Origin: Odontesthes bonariensis
Taxonomy: Eukaryota > Chordata > Actinopteri > Atheriniformes > Atherinopsidae
Length of the DNA: 64,000 bases
Direction of reading: 5' to 3'
NCBI RefSeq assembly: GCF_027942865.1
Contig: NC_134510.1
Coordinates: forward strand, 20,825,209 to 20,889,208
The notes under the pieces were generated by a model. The model was not told where the DNA came from. It made no database searches and saw nothing but the letters and a program-made list of their open reading frames with translations. Each line of letters begins with the position of its first letter. Position 1 is the stretch's first letter. This document shows, one piece after another, positions 9,986 through 22,280 of the stretch. A program made the position numbers and the translations under genes.

Positions 9986-12900
9986 ATGTCGGAGTCAGGC
10001 CACAGTCAGCCCGGTATGTACGGACAGGGACGCAGGAGGAGGCGGCGCCGGGGAGATAGAGATGCTGGACCTATGGGGCAAAATCTCTCTGGCCCCAGTC
10101 GAGATCGCGAATATCAACCTAGAGAACGGAGGGTAAGCACATACTCAAACCATTGAAGTCTGTCTTGTTTTTACTAATAGGTTAACGCATTTATATCGGA
10201 ACAGTGACTAAAAAAAAGAAAGTAATCTAACATTTTTTTCATCAGGATGGCAGTGAGGATCCACCAGGCCCCCTCATTCAGAAAACCCCTATAATTCTTG
10301 CAAAACCTCCCGGGGACAGGGTATGTTAGCTTATCTCCTAATCTTTTTCTGCGACTCTTTTGATTGATTGCAAACGGTAACGCATTACATGCTTGCATAT
10401 CAGTAACATGGATAGTAAAGTAAGTATGCACAATTGTCTTTGCAGTGTGAGTAAATGAAATGACAAAGTTTGGGAGCTATTCGTTTGACAGATGTCTTTT
10501 GTCCTTGGTGATTCATAGAATTTGATAACTCGTGTAACTCCTCCACCTCTAAGCTCAAGTGATCTTTTGACCACACTGTTGCTGGATTTTTACCAAGGCC
10601 AAAACATCCCAGAATGCACCTGTCAGCGGAGCCCCAGTCCTGGAGAAACCCATCATGCTAATGAAAGCCAGGGAGGATGGAGGGAAGCCTGGGACACCTC
10701 CAGAGACGGCATCTCAGTCCTCTGGTCCTGGACCCTCCAAGATGGAGAGGGAAGGGCAGCGACCTACCCAGCCTGTATATCAGATTCAAAACAGAGGAAT
10801 GAGTGCTTCCGCATCGAGTGGCTCCGTGGACCGTGAGTCATTTTACCCTACGGTTGACATTTATTTAGGCCAAACTATGTGAAAAGAAAATTAATTATTT
10901 TCCCACAACTTCCAGCTATGGTGGGTCAATCTAAACTCCTCCCACCGGACAAAATGAAGCACAGCATCAAGCTGGTGGATGATCAGATGAATTGGTGTGA
11001 CAACGCCATGGAGGTGAGGCATTATCTCGAGTTGCATGGCATCGACAGATTTATTGATGTGCTCAATATATCAATATCTTTCTTTATCAGTATAAAGAAA
11101 GCTAATCTTTGTTGTGATGCGTTGCAGTATCTGAGGGACCAGACAGACATGCTGGTGGTGGGAGTCATCGGCCTTCAGGGAGCTGGGAAATCTACGATTA
11201 TGTCGCTGTTATCTGCCAACACGCCTGAGGAAGATCAAAGGTAAGGTTGGCGGTAGCACCAAGCTTTACGATCCAGATTGTAGATTGCTCTGTCCTACGT
11301 GGTATGAAGATTCGCTTCACTTGTGGGGACATTTAAATAGAAGGTAATGGAGCAAATGGGGATGATTTCGTTGTTACTTAGAATGATATACAAAATATAG
11401 AAAATATAGTTTTACGTCACAAACTATAAATTAGAAAAATAGTTTAATGAGAACAGCACACTGTATTGAGGCAATAACATGAAAGCATTTCTCCTTCACA
11501 AAATCCATCCATCCATTATCTGCCGCTTGTCCGGGGATCGGGTCGCGGGGGCAGCAGCTTGAGCAGAGAAACCCAGACGTCCCTGTCCTCGGCCACTTCC
11601 TCCAGCTCTTCTGGGGGGACCCCGAGGCGTTCCCAGGCCAGCCGAGAAACATAGTCTCACAAAATGACCCTTGAAATAAGAATATAATACCAAATGGGAG
11701 TCGTCCATTGATAGAATTGAACACAGCCTAACGGAGACAAAAATCTGACCACGCACCGACTGATGTAGAAAGGGATTTCTGAGGGTTAAGGACTTGGTTT
11801 TGGGGTTATGCATTCATCTCTGATGGTTAGGGTAAGGAACTATAGATTGCATTATGTCAGTGGTAAATCACCACAGAGATAGAAAAAACAAGTTTGTGTG
11901 GGATCTGACCTGGATATGAAGCCTCAGTAGCTCAAAACAAAAATCAAGTTCTGAGCCCTCGCGCTGACCACTAACGGTAGTGGGCGTATTAGTACCGCTC
12001 TTCTCTTTGGCCTTTTTTGTGAGCACCAATCATCAGTCTATATGGACAGCTAAGTCAAGCTATTACAACTCGACTACAACTTAGCCGTTTAATTAGACCA
12101 CCATCCTTGTAACGGTGTACATGCACGGGAGGAGAATCAAATGATTTACTTTACTACGTCCAATGCAGAAGCGCGGTGTGAATAAACGTTCAAAACATTT
12201 CGAACTTTCTCTGCGGGAGGTCATCGAACATGTAAGTGCTGCAGAATTCACTGCACAGATGTTGTCTTTAACTTGCTTGAATGGTGAGTTTGTCCACCAG
12301 TGCTGCGGTCGTAACAATCAGGATTAGTAGTAGTCTCAGCAGGCTGCATTTAGCCGTCTGAGGAAAAAAAAAAAACAGGAAAATATGTGAAGGAGAGCAG
12401 TTGTATTGTAAATTTGTCAGTATGAATATAAACCAATGCTTTTCTGGTTTTACAGAAATATGCAAAACATTGGAACTTTACATGTTCCTGCATGTGTTTA
12501 CATGCAGGAGTGACTCGCTCGATCCCCAGCCGCATTATCTGGGTGTGTTGGTCCAGTTTTCTGTCAGACTAACATGCCCTTTGAAGTTCACTTTCGGTCG
12601 TACCAACACAACAAGTTCACGTAGTGTTTTGGCATGCCGTGAAGTACTAAAAAATACTGGAAAAATGGGCCCATGGCCATCTGAGCACACACTCACACTT
12701 CTCTGTATTTATTCATTTAATTGTGTCAAGGCCCAAACTAACGTTGCTTTCTGCAGATTTGTCCATAAAATCCTTCATAATCAGCTGGCAGATCTCGCTT
12801 TTTTTTTTTTTTCAACATCTATTATAGCTCTCTTTTGAAATCTCCACACTGGTGAATGTTGCAGATATCATCGGAAGGTCTACGGCATCTGCCAGTACAC

Positions 12901-15900
12901 GGTTTCACGCCGCGCAAGAAAGAATGAGAGAGAATTTCATGTTCATGTTCGTCACATAAAAACAGTCCAAAATTTACAGAAAATCTGAACACCACTCATC
13001 AAAGCACTCTTTGGGAATATCTGCCAATAGCGATCGGTGCCCAATCCATCAGAGCACCCCTAATTTAGCATACTGTTTTGTAAAATGCTTTCCCCAATAT
13101 TGGGAAATGCCAGTTTATGTGTATGGAAAGGTGAGATGAGACCTAACAAATTTGTTGATAAAGGTTATTGGTTGGCAAGATAAAAATGATTTTTATTACA
13201 TGACTGGAGCGACCTACGCCAAGCTTTGCTTAAGTTTAGCGTCTGTTACGCAAAGCAGCAATACAACAAAAAATGGTTCCGCATTCATTCATTTTCATGA
13301 TCACTTTAGTCATTCCATCTGGAGACCAATGTCGACACACGGGTTAGGGTCTGTGAAAAAAGCAAAACATCCAATGGCCTAAGAAACAAGTATTCCCAGC
13401 TCATGTAAAATGAACCTCTCACAGGCCTTTGCGTAATTGTTGACCAGCGTCTGAGACCAAATTGGCGAAACGTTTGACCTCTCAGTTCATGCAAAATTCC
13501 TTAAGTTGCTCGCTTAAGGAAGATTTCCTTCCCAGCGCTGCATATTACCCGTCTCCTTGCAACATTTCAGTGGGATTTGAAAGTGAGCTCTGATTGGCCT
13601 TTTCAGAACTCTCCATTTCCAATGATAACTTTATATCTTAAATAAAAAGTGACATACTCTCTCTGAACACACGGGGGCGATCTAATCCAAATGTAGAGTG
13701 AATTGTTTCAGCCAGTTATCAGACTTTTTTTCTTTTTCTTAAGAAAATAGAATTTAAAACTAGATCAGCTTGTGGTGCGCTCATAACCATGTACCAGTAA
13801 CCCATATAAGCAGAAAACATCAACTCTGGTACCAAATGCTTACACCCTTTGTATGCATTTGCTTATTGCAGTTCTAGTTATGATACATATTCTTTTATCT
13901 CTGAATCTCTGAATTCAACTTAAGTGATTTGATCATTATTTTGGAGGTTTTTGAGACAGGCTTCTTGGAAGAGCAAGCTCTGGAATATTATACTGTTTTT
14001 GTTTGAACAGGAGTTATGTATTCAGAGCCCAGACTCCAGAAATCAAGGAAAGAGGAGGTAATCAGAGCACAGGCATTGACTTCTTCATCACACAGGAGAG
14101 AGTCATCTTCTTGGATACACAGGTAAGAAGTACTGTGTGTATTTTGTTTCTGTGTAGTATTTATTACTGCCGTAAAACAGTTTGTGCGCATTAGGGGTTG
14201 ATGGGCACCAAAAGCGCCATTGTGTTCATGTGCCTCTCTTGTTTCTTCAGCCTATACTGAGTCCATCTATTCTGGATCACCTCATAAACAATGATCGGAA
14301 GTTGCCTCCAGAGTACAACCTTCCTCATACGTATGTAGAGATGCAGGTATGTATCTTGATGGCAGAGGGCAGTTTGTAATTGATTTCATGTTTAATGACA
14401 TCTTGATTGTTTTGTGAAAACATATATTCACACTGTATCATCCATCAACAGTCTCTCCAGATTGCCGCCTTCCTGTTTACAGTGTGCCATGTCGTCGTAG
14501 TGATTCAAGACTGGTTCACTGACTTGAACCTTTACAGGTGGGCACTTCTACATCTGCGCTGGACATGTGGAGTACTTATTGCCCAGGCTGACAGTACAGT
14601 AACATGTGTCTCAGGAGAGCTCTGACTGGAACTCGAAAGTCCCCTTCTTCCGATGGAATGTTAAGCATTTCATTTCGTAACTCGAGAGGATATTTGCCTT
14701 CACTTTTTCACAAGTTCAATAATGTTACTCTTTCAGTTGGTCTTGCAAACAAAACATGAGCAAAGCCAGACTTGTTGGGAATAAGTAGCTACGTTGCTGT
14801 CTAACATGTCCTGACAACCATTCATCTGCTTTCGTTTTACTTTAATCTGCCCAGAAATCTGCCAATGTTCGCTCTGAAATTTAATTTGTGATCCGAGCAA
14901 CTCAAGTCTAATAGCTGACGCCTTCTTTTGTTGTACGTAAGTTAGTCTCCTTTGATCTTATATGAAATTTTCCTGATTCTCTTCGAAGTCACTTGCATTT
15001 CAATCACTACAGTCAGAAGGAACAGTTACAGCAACAAACAAGGCTTTCATTGCACGTATTTTCATGTGTTTCAAGGTTTTCTTTTAGACCCAATTGGAAG
15101 ATTGTGATTGAGAGCAAGTCTAGAAAGTACAAGTAAAGTAAATTTACAATGCAAACACATTTGTTATGTTCATGGGAAATCAGTTTATTCTCAATTGACT
15201 TTTGAAAGAATTACACGTCACACACTGGGTGTGAACCTCAGAAACACACTATTCTCCGGGGGTAAGAGAAAAAAAAAAAAGCACCTGTGCTGCTGTGTCT
15301 GGGCTCCAAAACTCAGATCCTCGTTCTCTGCTGAGACAGACCAGAGCATTGTGACAGTATTCAAAAGGTTTCAAATAGAAAGGGCCGAATTTGGAAAGCT
15401 CTGCTTGCAGAGGATGGCGTTTATCTGATGTTGAAGGTTTTGATTCATGCTCCCATGCACTGACATTTTCACCCAGTGATGTTGAACAAAGTCTGACTGT
15501 TCATTAAAAAGATATGCAGTCTGAAGTGGTAAACCCTAACAAATTTAACAATTCTGTGCACACAAATAATATCCATCCTTTTATTTCCTTTGGCTTAACT
15601 TGACATTTGCTGGGAGTGCTGCATATCAGTGAACAGAACTTCCACATAGTTGTAGTGAGTTAGAACACATTTTCATTGGGGATTCGTGAGCTGATTCCGT
15701 GCTATACGACCACATAAAGTGGTGTAAAAAAAGAGACCAGTGAAACTACATTAGTTTGGCATTTGTTTAAATTTGATGAAAAATGGATTTATTCTATAGA
15801 ATATATAGACGCTGATTATCTGAAAATGAGTTTCTGCAAAGGACAAGTCATCCTGCGAAAAGTCACCCTTTCACACTGCTGAAGGTAAAATGTTGTCATT

Positions 15901-18873
15901 ATAAGGACACGTCCAGACTAGTATACACGCTCCAGTCATGTTACAAATATGCTGAGAAATGTGTACACACATGCTCAGTTAATTAGTCAAGCTACCAGAC
16001 ACTAATGGGCCCCAACAAAACCAGGCTGCAGTTCTAACAACAGTTTCTGTCACATCAGTTGTACAAGACATTGGTTGAGCTTGTACAAAAAAAAGCTCAG
16101 AGAAAAATCTGCACCTCGTTGCCCAACCCTTTGCAGCTACTCTTATCATAAGTGCAATTGTTGACACCTCCATGATGTTAATTGTCATTGTCGTGTTAGG
16201 TTTCTTCAAACTGCCGAGATGCTGAAGCCTTCCACTCCCTCTGCAAGCCACGACAGCACTGGCTCTTCCGGCAGTGACGATGGAGCAGAGTACTATCCTC
16301 ACATAGGTGGCCGTTCTGTGCAGACACTCTCGCCCACCAGCCAGGTTTAATTGGATCAAAGTTTTAAGTTTTATCTCCTGTCATTTTCCCTCTCGTCCAG
16401 TGTTCCTTCAGAACAAGGCCAGACGGGAAGAATTTTGTCCAAGAAATCTGAAGAATATGAACATGGTGGTGGACAAACTAATGGCCCATTCTCATCTTAA
16501 ATACAAAGGTACAAAACTTTTCAAGTGTTTTTTTTCTTCAAACATCAGTCTGTTTTTAAAGGCAAAGCACGTTTGATGAGTTTCAGATATGGTAGTTCAG
16601 TTATACAGAGGCAATTATCCAAACAAATTGGTCTCAAACCAGTGTCATATCTATTTTTGAAAATAACACAAAAATGATTCCATTAGTTTTGTAGTTTATT
16701 TTTTATTTTTTAAGCAGGGATTGACACACCTGCCCTCTTTATTAGAGTTGTGTGTGTATAAAGGGCGGATTATACTTCTGCGTCTATCGTCTTGACGTGT
16801 TGCTTTGCTCTGGTCGCGAACCACTTTTCATGTTATGGTTCTGCAACCTCGGTCTGGAGACGCACAGCAGTGCAACTCGCGAGAATTTCGGTGGGCGGTG
16901 ACGATAACTTCGGCGGCGCCGGCAGAAGTGTTTATCTTTCAAAAAAAAAAAAAAAGTGTATGCAAGATATGGATTTGGAGTTGCTCAACATCGAAGAAGA
17001 ACAGCTTATTTTATTGGAGTTGGCGAAAATGCGAAGGAGGAAGCCACACAGACAACCGGAAAAGCACACCGAGGACCAATCACAGCCGCTTTTGTCTGCG
17101 CACTTCCGTTGGTCTCTGCGTGCGTCTGTCGCGTAGTCAGGATTTTTTTGAGGTGCACGAGAACGCGCGCAGAGCCTCTGCGTGGGGGAGTGGTCAAGAT
17201 TTTGACACTCGCAGAGGCTCTGCTTCCGAGCGTCAGAGGCTCTGCGTCTGAAGCATAAATCAGGCTTAAGAGTTACTTTGCCCAACAAAAAGGATGACGT
17301 GAACGTTGTCTCACCAAAGACATAGAAGACTTTAAATCAATTGCTTTGTGAAAGATAGTGTTGCAAGGTAATCTTCTGCAAAAACAAAACAAAATTCAGC
17401 TTGATTTTTATTCTTATCCACTCTGCTTATGTGTACATGTGATTGTGATGAAAATTAGATCACATGACAAATTAATGTCATGTAAGCAGCTTGTATGTTT
17501 TGATGGAGAGTCATGTTAATACAATCAGGAAGCATGATCTCCCGCCATAAAATGCGGTTTATTTTACAGGTACATTGTCCATGCTGGACTGCAATGTCTT
17601 CCCAGGCCTGGGGCAGGACTATCTGCCTACCGAGGTCAACATGTTCCTGCTTCCTGTGCAAGAAAATGATGGAGAGGATAATCTGATCAAAGCAGGTTGT
17701 TGAGCACTCATCTTGCCACGAGGCAGAAACTCTGATGTATTGTGTAAGATTCAACTTAATCCAAATCTTTTTTTCAACGTTTAGGATCAGGAACATATCC
17801 ACTTTTCTCCCTGCTCCCTGGGTACAGAGGACACCCCTCCTTTTCCACCATGGTGTCAAAACTGCGCAGCCAAATACTTGCAATGCCCCGCTGCCAGCTG
17901 TCGCACACCATTCTCACTGAGAAAAACTGGTGAGCATCTCTCATTCTGTACAAAACCACAATGATTCAGAGAACACTGCTGCAAACACAGGCGTGGGCGT
18001 AGAGCCCTGCAGAGGAAACCACAACGGCATGTTTTCAAGCATGAAAAAGACTAAATGTTCCACTAAATGTTCCACTGCCATTCTGTGTACACACGAGGCA
18101 AAGCCAACATGTAATCTCAAATGTGACAGACGATAAATGGAACAATATAGTCTGCAGGTGGTTCTACAACGTCAGGCCCCGAAGGCCTGGCAGTCATTGA
18201 AGGAACAACATTTTCAAAATTGTTTCAAGAAAGTTTACAGGAGAATGTTAATAAAGCAGTCCACGATCCACAGGGAACGAATGCATCAAATTTATGTTTG
18301 GAATAGAGATCACACAGAAAAGTCTGATCTTTTGAGGAGATCAAATTCAGTTTGAGCATAAATGTCACACGTCCAATACACACTAGGGCAGAGTTAAAGT
18401 AAATAAATTCACAGGCTTTTCCCAGCCTGCACTGCGTGTGATCGCACAGTGTGTTCTACCAAAGATGTGGAACGGTACAACAGCTTGTGTACGTCAATCT
18501 GATGAAGTCTGTGGATACTTGTGACTGAAGTGAAATTAACTAATAGAGCTACCTATGATTTAAAAAAAAAAAAAAAAAAACTGAACATGATTTTAAGCAG
18601 GTTAGGTTAATAAACAATGCAGCAGAGGTCAGAACAATGACTTTTTTATTAATACAATATATTTGACGGGTCGCTGTTTATATTTGCGCACGGTTATTTC
18701 ATCGGTGTCTTTACTGTCCTGTGAGACTGCAGGGATCTGCAGAGCTCATCTCTCCCGCTCTTTCACTGCCCGCATTTCTTTGTTGTTTTTGCAGGTTTCA
18801 CTACGCAGCTCGTATCTGGGACGGTGTGAAGAAGTCCTCTGCCCTCTCTGAATACAGCCGGCTCCTCTGCTAG
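9986..18873 (+). CDS. smg9: SMG9, nonsense-mediated mRNA decay factor, 13 exons, 508 aa
   Basis: SMG9 forms the SMG1-SMG8-SMG9 kinase complex that regulates UPF1 phosphorylation in nonsense-mediated decay. Exons: 9986-10132, 10246-10320, 10598-10832, 10916-11013, 11128-11240, 14011-14122, 14251-14346, 14452-14537, 16200-16306, 16401-16508, 17570-17695, 17785-17929 and 18795-18873. All have GT-AG borders, and phases agree throughout to TAG. The start MSESGHSQPGMYG matches the mammalian N-terminus. The first 150 or so residues are low-complexity, ending in GQRPTQPVYQIQNRGM. The G-like NTPase domain has a P-loop-like GLQGAGKST at about residue 200, then ERGGNQSTGIDFFITQERV, DTQPILSPSILDHLINND and HTYVEMQSLQIAAFLFTVCH. 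The C-terminus is NWFHYAARIWDGVKKSSAL. Length is close to human SMG9 (520 aa). Introns 5, 8 and 10 carry repeats, and everything from intron 5 onwards is the source of the downstream duplications. Confidence 0.96.
11500..11660 (-). mobile_element. LINE ORF2 C-terminal scrap in smg9 intron 5
   Basis: In one minus-strand frame this reads SRLAWERLGVPPEELEEVA and DRDVWVSLLKLLPPRPDPR, a C-terminal peptide I recognise from fish non-LTR retrotransposons. It stops next to a CATC-rich tail near 11502-11515. The copy is short and 5'-truncated. Confidence 0.65.
11661..14010. other. Remainder of smg9 intron 5
   Basis: No supported genes. The ORFs here are short and in random frames. From about 13623 to 13800 the sequence closely matches the starts of units B (39304) and C (50697), so it contains the left border of the duplicated segment. 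The TTAA at 13638-13641 is the empty site of the elements found at 38478 and 49116. Confidence 0.6.
14538..16199. repeat. smg9 intron 8, duplicated in units B and C
   Basis: From 14597 on, this intron matches 40311-41500 and 51663-52440 (for example ctcgaaagtccccttcttcc and gttggtcttgcaaac in all three). There is no evidence of a gene. The match shows that smg9 intronic DNA was carried along with the LU gene during segmental duplication. Confidence 0.8.
16762..17266 (+). mobile_element. PIF/Harbinger-type element, 505 bp, with transposase N-terminal remnant
   Basis: The insertion is flanked by a TAA duplication (16759-16761 and 17267-17269). Unit B has the uninterrupted sequence at about 41540. 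The ends are imperfect inverted repeats rich in ATTATACTTCTGCGTC and GACGCAGA-type sequence. Inside, from ATG 16960, a short frame starts MQDMDLELLNIEEEQLILLE and continues with a run of basic residues. This resembles the N-terminus of Harbinger transposases, and it breaks off at 17136. It is non-autonomous. Confidence 0.75.
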
Positions 18874-20404
18874 CACCTGAGTTCAACTGCTGTTAGTTGC
18901 TGTTGTGTTTTATATGTGATAATGAGGTAACATAAAGAGAAATGTTTACCTGAAAGGTGGAGGCCAAAACAAGAGGGACTGTCTCCCTAAAGGCAAACTG
19001 CAGTAATTCAGGTTGGCAACCCAAGGCCTCGGGACATGTGATGCTCACTGATGCAGCTGCACAGCTTCAGTCTTGAAAGTGGAGAGAGATGGAAAACAGG
19101 ATTCCCGCTAGTCTAAGAAAGATGGGATAACCTTCTGATTTGCCCTCATGAATGGGGTGGGACTGCAGTTTGGGGAACTGAAAGTCTGAGTTAGAAAGAT
19201 TTTAGGTGTCTATATTGATTTCTTAGATGTGACTGAACAAAAACAACATTATCGTCAGAGATCTACACATTTTGTGAAGACTGTAACCACACAGAGCAGT
19301 TTTAAAGTCTCATTCCAGCCCCTTTTCAGCATGTCATAGAATTGTATAAATGTTTTTCAGAATTGTACATTTTGTTCTTTTTTTTTTTTTCTTCTTCAAT
19401 GAACAAAGACTCTTATGTCCTTAAAAAACATGTCGCTGCAAGTTTTGAAACAATGGTGGACATTTTCTGAAATGAAAAGGTGGTCTTTTGCAAGTTATTT
19501 CCCAGGGAACTGTGAGTAAAATACAGGTGTGAGTCTTGAATACGTTGACATGTCAGAACAAGCCTGTGCATTTATATGCTCTAAATCAGATTGGGTCTGT
19601 CACTTTCGATTTCCCGGAAACGTCTGTACAGTTTTGTTTTAAGTACCCTTTTTACATGCAAATTCAACCGGCCTGATCTAGATATTCCAAACCTCTCGGA
19701 CAGCGAAGTGAAACCAAAATAATGAACAAAAAAAGAAAAAACTTTTGCACACCTAACATACTCTTCCTCTCACCCAGAGAAACTGAAAAACTTGAGCTAC
19801 AAAGTTAATCAGTCATTTAATATATTCTCTGTTGGTTTCCCCAGTTATCTTTTCTTACTGAACTCACGTTGCATTCAGGACTTCTTTTTATTTATTTTTT
19901 TTCTCAGTGGTCAGATAAAATTAAAAGAAAACGGGTATCAGAACATCAGATAAATGATAATAGATTCAGATTTTTAAAGAAATGCACTTTTATGTTTTTA
20001 CTCTTCAGCTTCATCTTCTTCGCCAAATATGGTCATTTCTGCCTTCAATGAAGGCGACAGCCCTAACTGTGACTTCTTTACAGTCTGTATGTATAAGAAG
20101 GGGCACAATGGGAATCCACAACAATTTATTCATTAAAGTTTCCTTGGAAAATAGAATAACCAAAAGATGTTTAGATACATTCACATTTGAAAAGTAATTC
20201 TAAAATGTTGAGCTTCAGGTGAATTTAAGACTGACAGGAAGTAATTTTATTGAATTACAAAGTGTGTCTAACTAAACTCTCACTAACTAAAAAAGGTCAT
20301 TTGTGCCAGAAGGATGTAGGTGTGGTTGAAAACTCAAGCCAAGCCTCTTAGATATTTACCTCCTGAATGACTGAAGTGCACCTCATTTGCTCCCGCTGAA
20401 CACG
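18874..20404 (+). other. smg9 3' UTR and 5' flank of LU gene A
   Basis: No coding region seen. The smg9-proximal part is repeated after the smg9 relic in unit C (55252-56000). The last 400 bases, including tgtgccagaaggatgtaggt and the run to gctcccgctgaacacg just before the ATG, recur before LU genes B and C. This is probably their shared promoter/5' UTR. No TATA box was recognised. Confidence 0.6.
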
Positions 20405-22280
20405 ATGCTTCTCTTTACTCTGGTCCTTGGAGTTTGTCTTCTCCCAAAAGGCAAGTTTTTCTTATCTGTAAATTAGTTCATTATCTTTCATTTTGAAATG
20501 CTTTTGAATACTTCTGACCACTCTTCTTTCTTTCTAACCTGCGTTTTGTGCACCAATAAGTTAGCTTTTTAAGAAGATCTTTGATATCCTCAGAATAGCA
20601 CCAATATTTGTTTTTGTTTTCTTTTTGTAGCATCGTTTATAGTTCATATTAATTCCCTTCTAAATGAATGTGGTAATACGGTTTTGTTCATGCTTTGTTG
20701 ACAATTAATGCTTCTTCTTTTTTTTTTTTTCCCAGGGGAAACTCTGACATGCTATGAGTGCATTTCAGAACCTTGCACGAAAATAGCAACATGTCCCTCA
20801 CAGAATCATCAGTGTGCTTCAGTCAGAACGATGACATATGCAGGTATATTTCTGTATAGTTTATGGTGGTTGTTGGTTCCCTGTTTGGCACTTGCTCAGT
20901 TTACAGTGGCTTTTCTTTGGCTGCAGGTGGCAACAAAATTGTTGACATCCAAACAAAAGGTTGTGCCTTGGCGTGTGGTGAGCATTCTATCAACTTTGGA
21001 ACGGTTAAAACCGTGATTACCACCAAGTGCTGCAACTCGGACCTCTGCAACACCCAATCTGCCCCAGCTGGTAATTTACATCATGTTTGTATTGTTTTAC
21101 ATTGTGCAGGGTTGTTCTAACTACAGACTGATGTATTTACACTTTATGCAAAATGCTTTGTGAGTGCAAATATTTAAAACCAAGAAAAAAGTCCAAAAAG
21201 AGAAACAGTTTGAATATTTGCGAAATGCAGTGACACAGGACCAAGAAAAAAAATGAATTGAGTGTTAAAAGTGAAAACGTCCTTGCTGCTAAACCTGATT
21301 CTGAATTACAGCTTCACTAATTTGTTTGTATGAGTCGTATGACGGAGGCACTCATATCACAGACGCAAATGATTGTCATTTAATTACACCTAAAAGTACT
21401 GAAGCAGTGCGCCTTGTAATGTCAGGTTTATTCTCTAAAACGTCCTTATTTATTTTTCTTGTGCCAGGCACTTCAGTTTGGCATTATTTTCAACATTTCA
21501 AGCTTATTTGTGAAATATTAAAAAAAGTAGTAAAAATAACTCTTCCTCTCATAAGGATGAATAAAGAATTGCACTCTGAAAGTTAGTGCTGACCACATTT
21601 AAATGCTTCAGGTATGAAATCAGTCATTTAAGGTTAAAGTTACAGAAGTCTTCAGTTTGTGGGTTTGGTTCAGCAACTTTACGACAACAGATCCTACATG
21701 CCAAAAGCATTGAAAGGCTCATTTTTTTCGATGAAATGAAATGACCAGGTTTTAACTTGTTCAGTTTCCAGAATAAAAAGAAAGGGAACCGCATTGTTTA
21801 GCACAGAAACATCATTTTCTAGGAACTTACTTGAAAACAGCCCATTACTATTTTCTTCCTCAAACAATTAATTTTTTGTTTTACCAGATCCTGGCAAATT
21901 TCCCCCAAATGGCAAAAAGTGCTTCACCTGTGAAGGAGAAACATGCACTAAAACTCTAAACTGTGAGGGGAATGAGGACCGCTGCGTCTCAGCAACAGGT
22001 AAGAGACCTGCTTCTTCCTCAAAGTCATTCCAATATCAAACACTGTAGTTTGCGTGATAACATTATTTTCATTTTCTCAGTGAATGTCAATGGAAACACG
22101 ATGACCACAAAGGGCTGTGCCTCAGAGCTGATGTGCTCAGCTTCAACAGCTGCACAGACCAAAGCACCCGGAACAGAACTGAGCTGCTGCCAGGGCGACT
22201 TATGCAACAGCGCCGGCAGTACAAGTGCTGGTCTGCTGCTGATGGCGGTGCCGCTCATCTCTCTGGTCTTATTGTCTTAG
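20405..22280 (+). CDS. LU-domain (Ly6/uPAR) gene A: secreted/GPI-anchored protein with two LU domains, 202 aa
   Basis: Exons: 20405-20450, 20736-20843, 20927-21070, 21888-21998, 22081-22280; 609 nt. Exon 1 encodes a signal peptide ([16 protein letters not shown]). Exons 2-3 encode LU domain 1 with ten cysteines (CYEC start, ending [10 protein letters not shown]). Exons 4-5 encode LU domain 2 ([15 protein letters not shown], ending [10 protein letters not shown]). The C-terminus, small residues then [15 protein letters not shown], is a typical GPI-anchor signal. Intron 1 has a GC donor (AAAAG|GCAAGT); no GT alternative keeps the frame. AATAAA at 22596 is a likely polyadenylation signal. The family is uPAR/PLA2-inhibitor-like; the ligand is unknown. 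Compared with B and C it lacks three codons in LU1 exon 2 and one or two in exon 3. Confidence 0.9.

Noticed and set aside
11241..14010. Additional smg9 exon in the 2.8-kb intron 5
   Set aside because: Exons 5 and 6 join directly in frame and match the mammalian protein without a gap.
16792..17251. Two overlapping ORFs as an independent gene in smg9 intron 10
   Set aside because: They lie within the Harbinger-type insertion; only a transposase N-terminal scrap is plausible.
20708..21120. Longer ORFs running through LU exons 2 and 3 (also at 43887, 56978, 58722, 60429)
   Set aside because: They start in the polypyrimidine tract and read through the intron. Splicing at CAG|GGGAA and GCAG|GTATAT gives the conserved LU frame instead.
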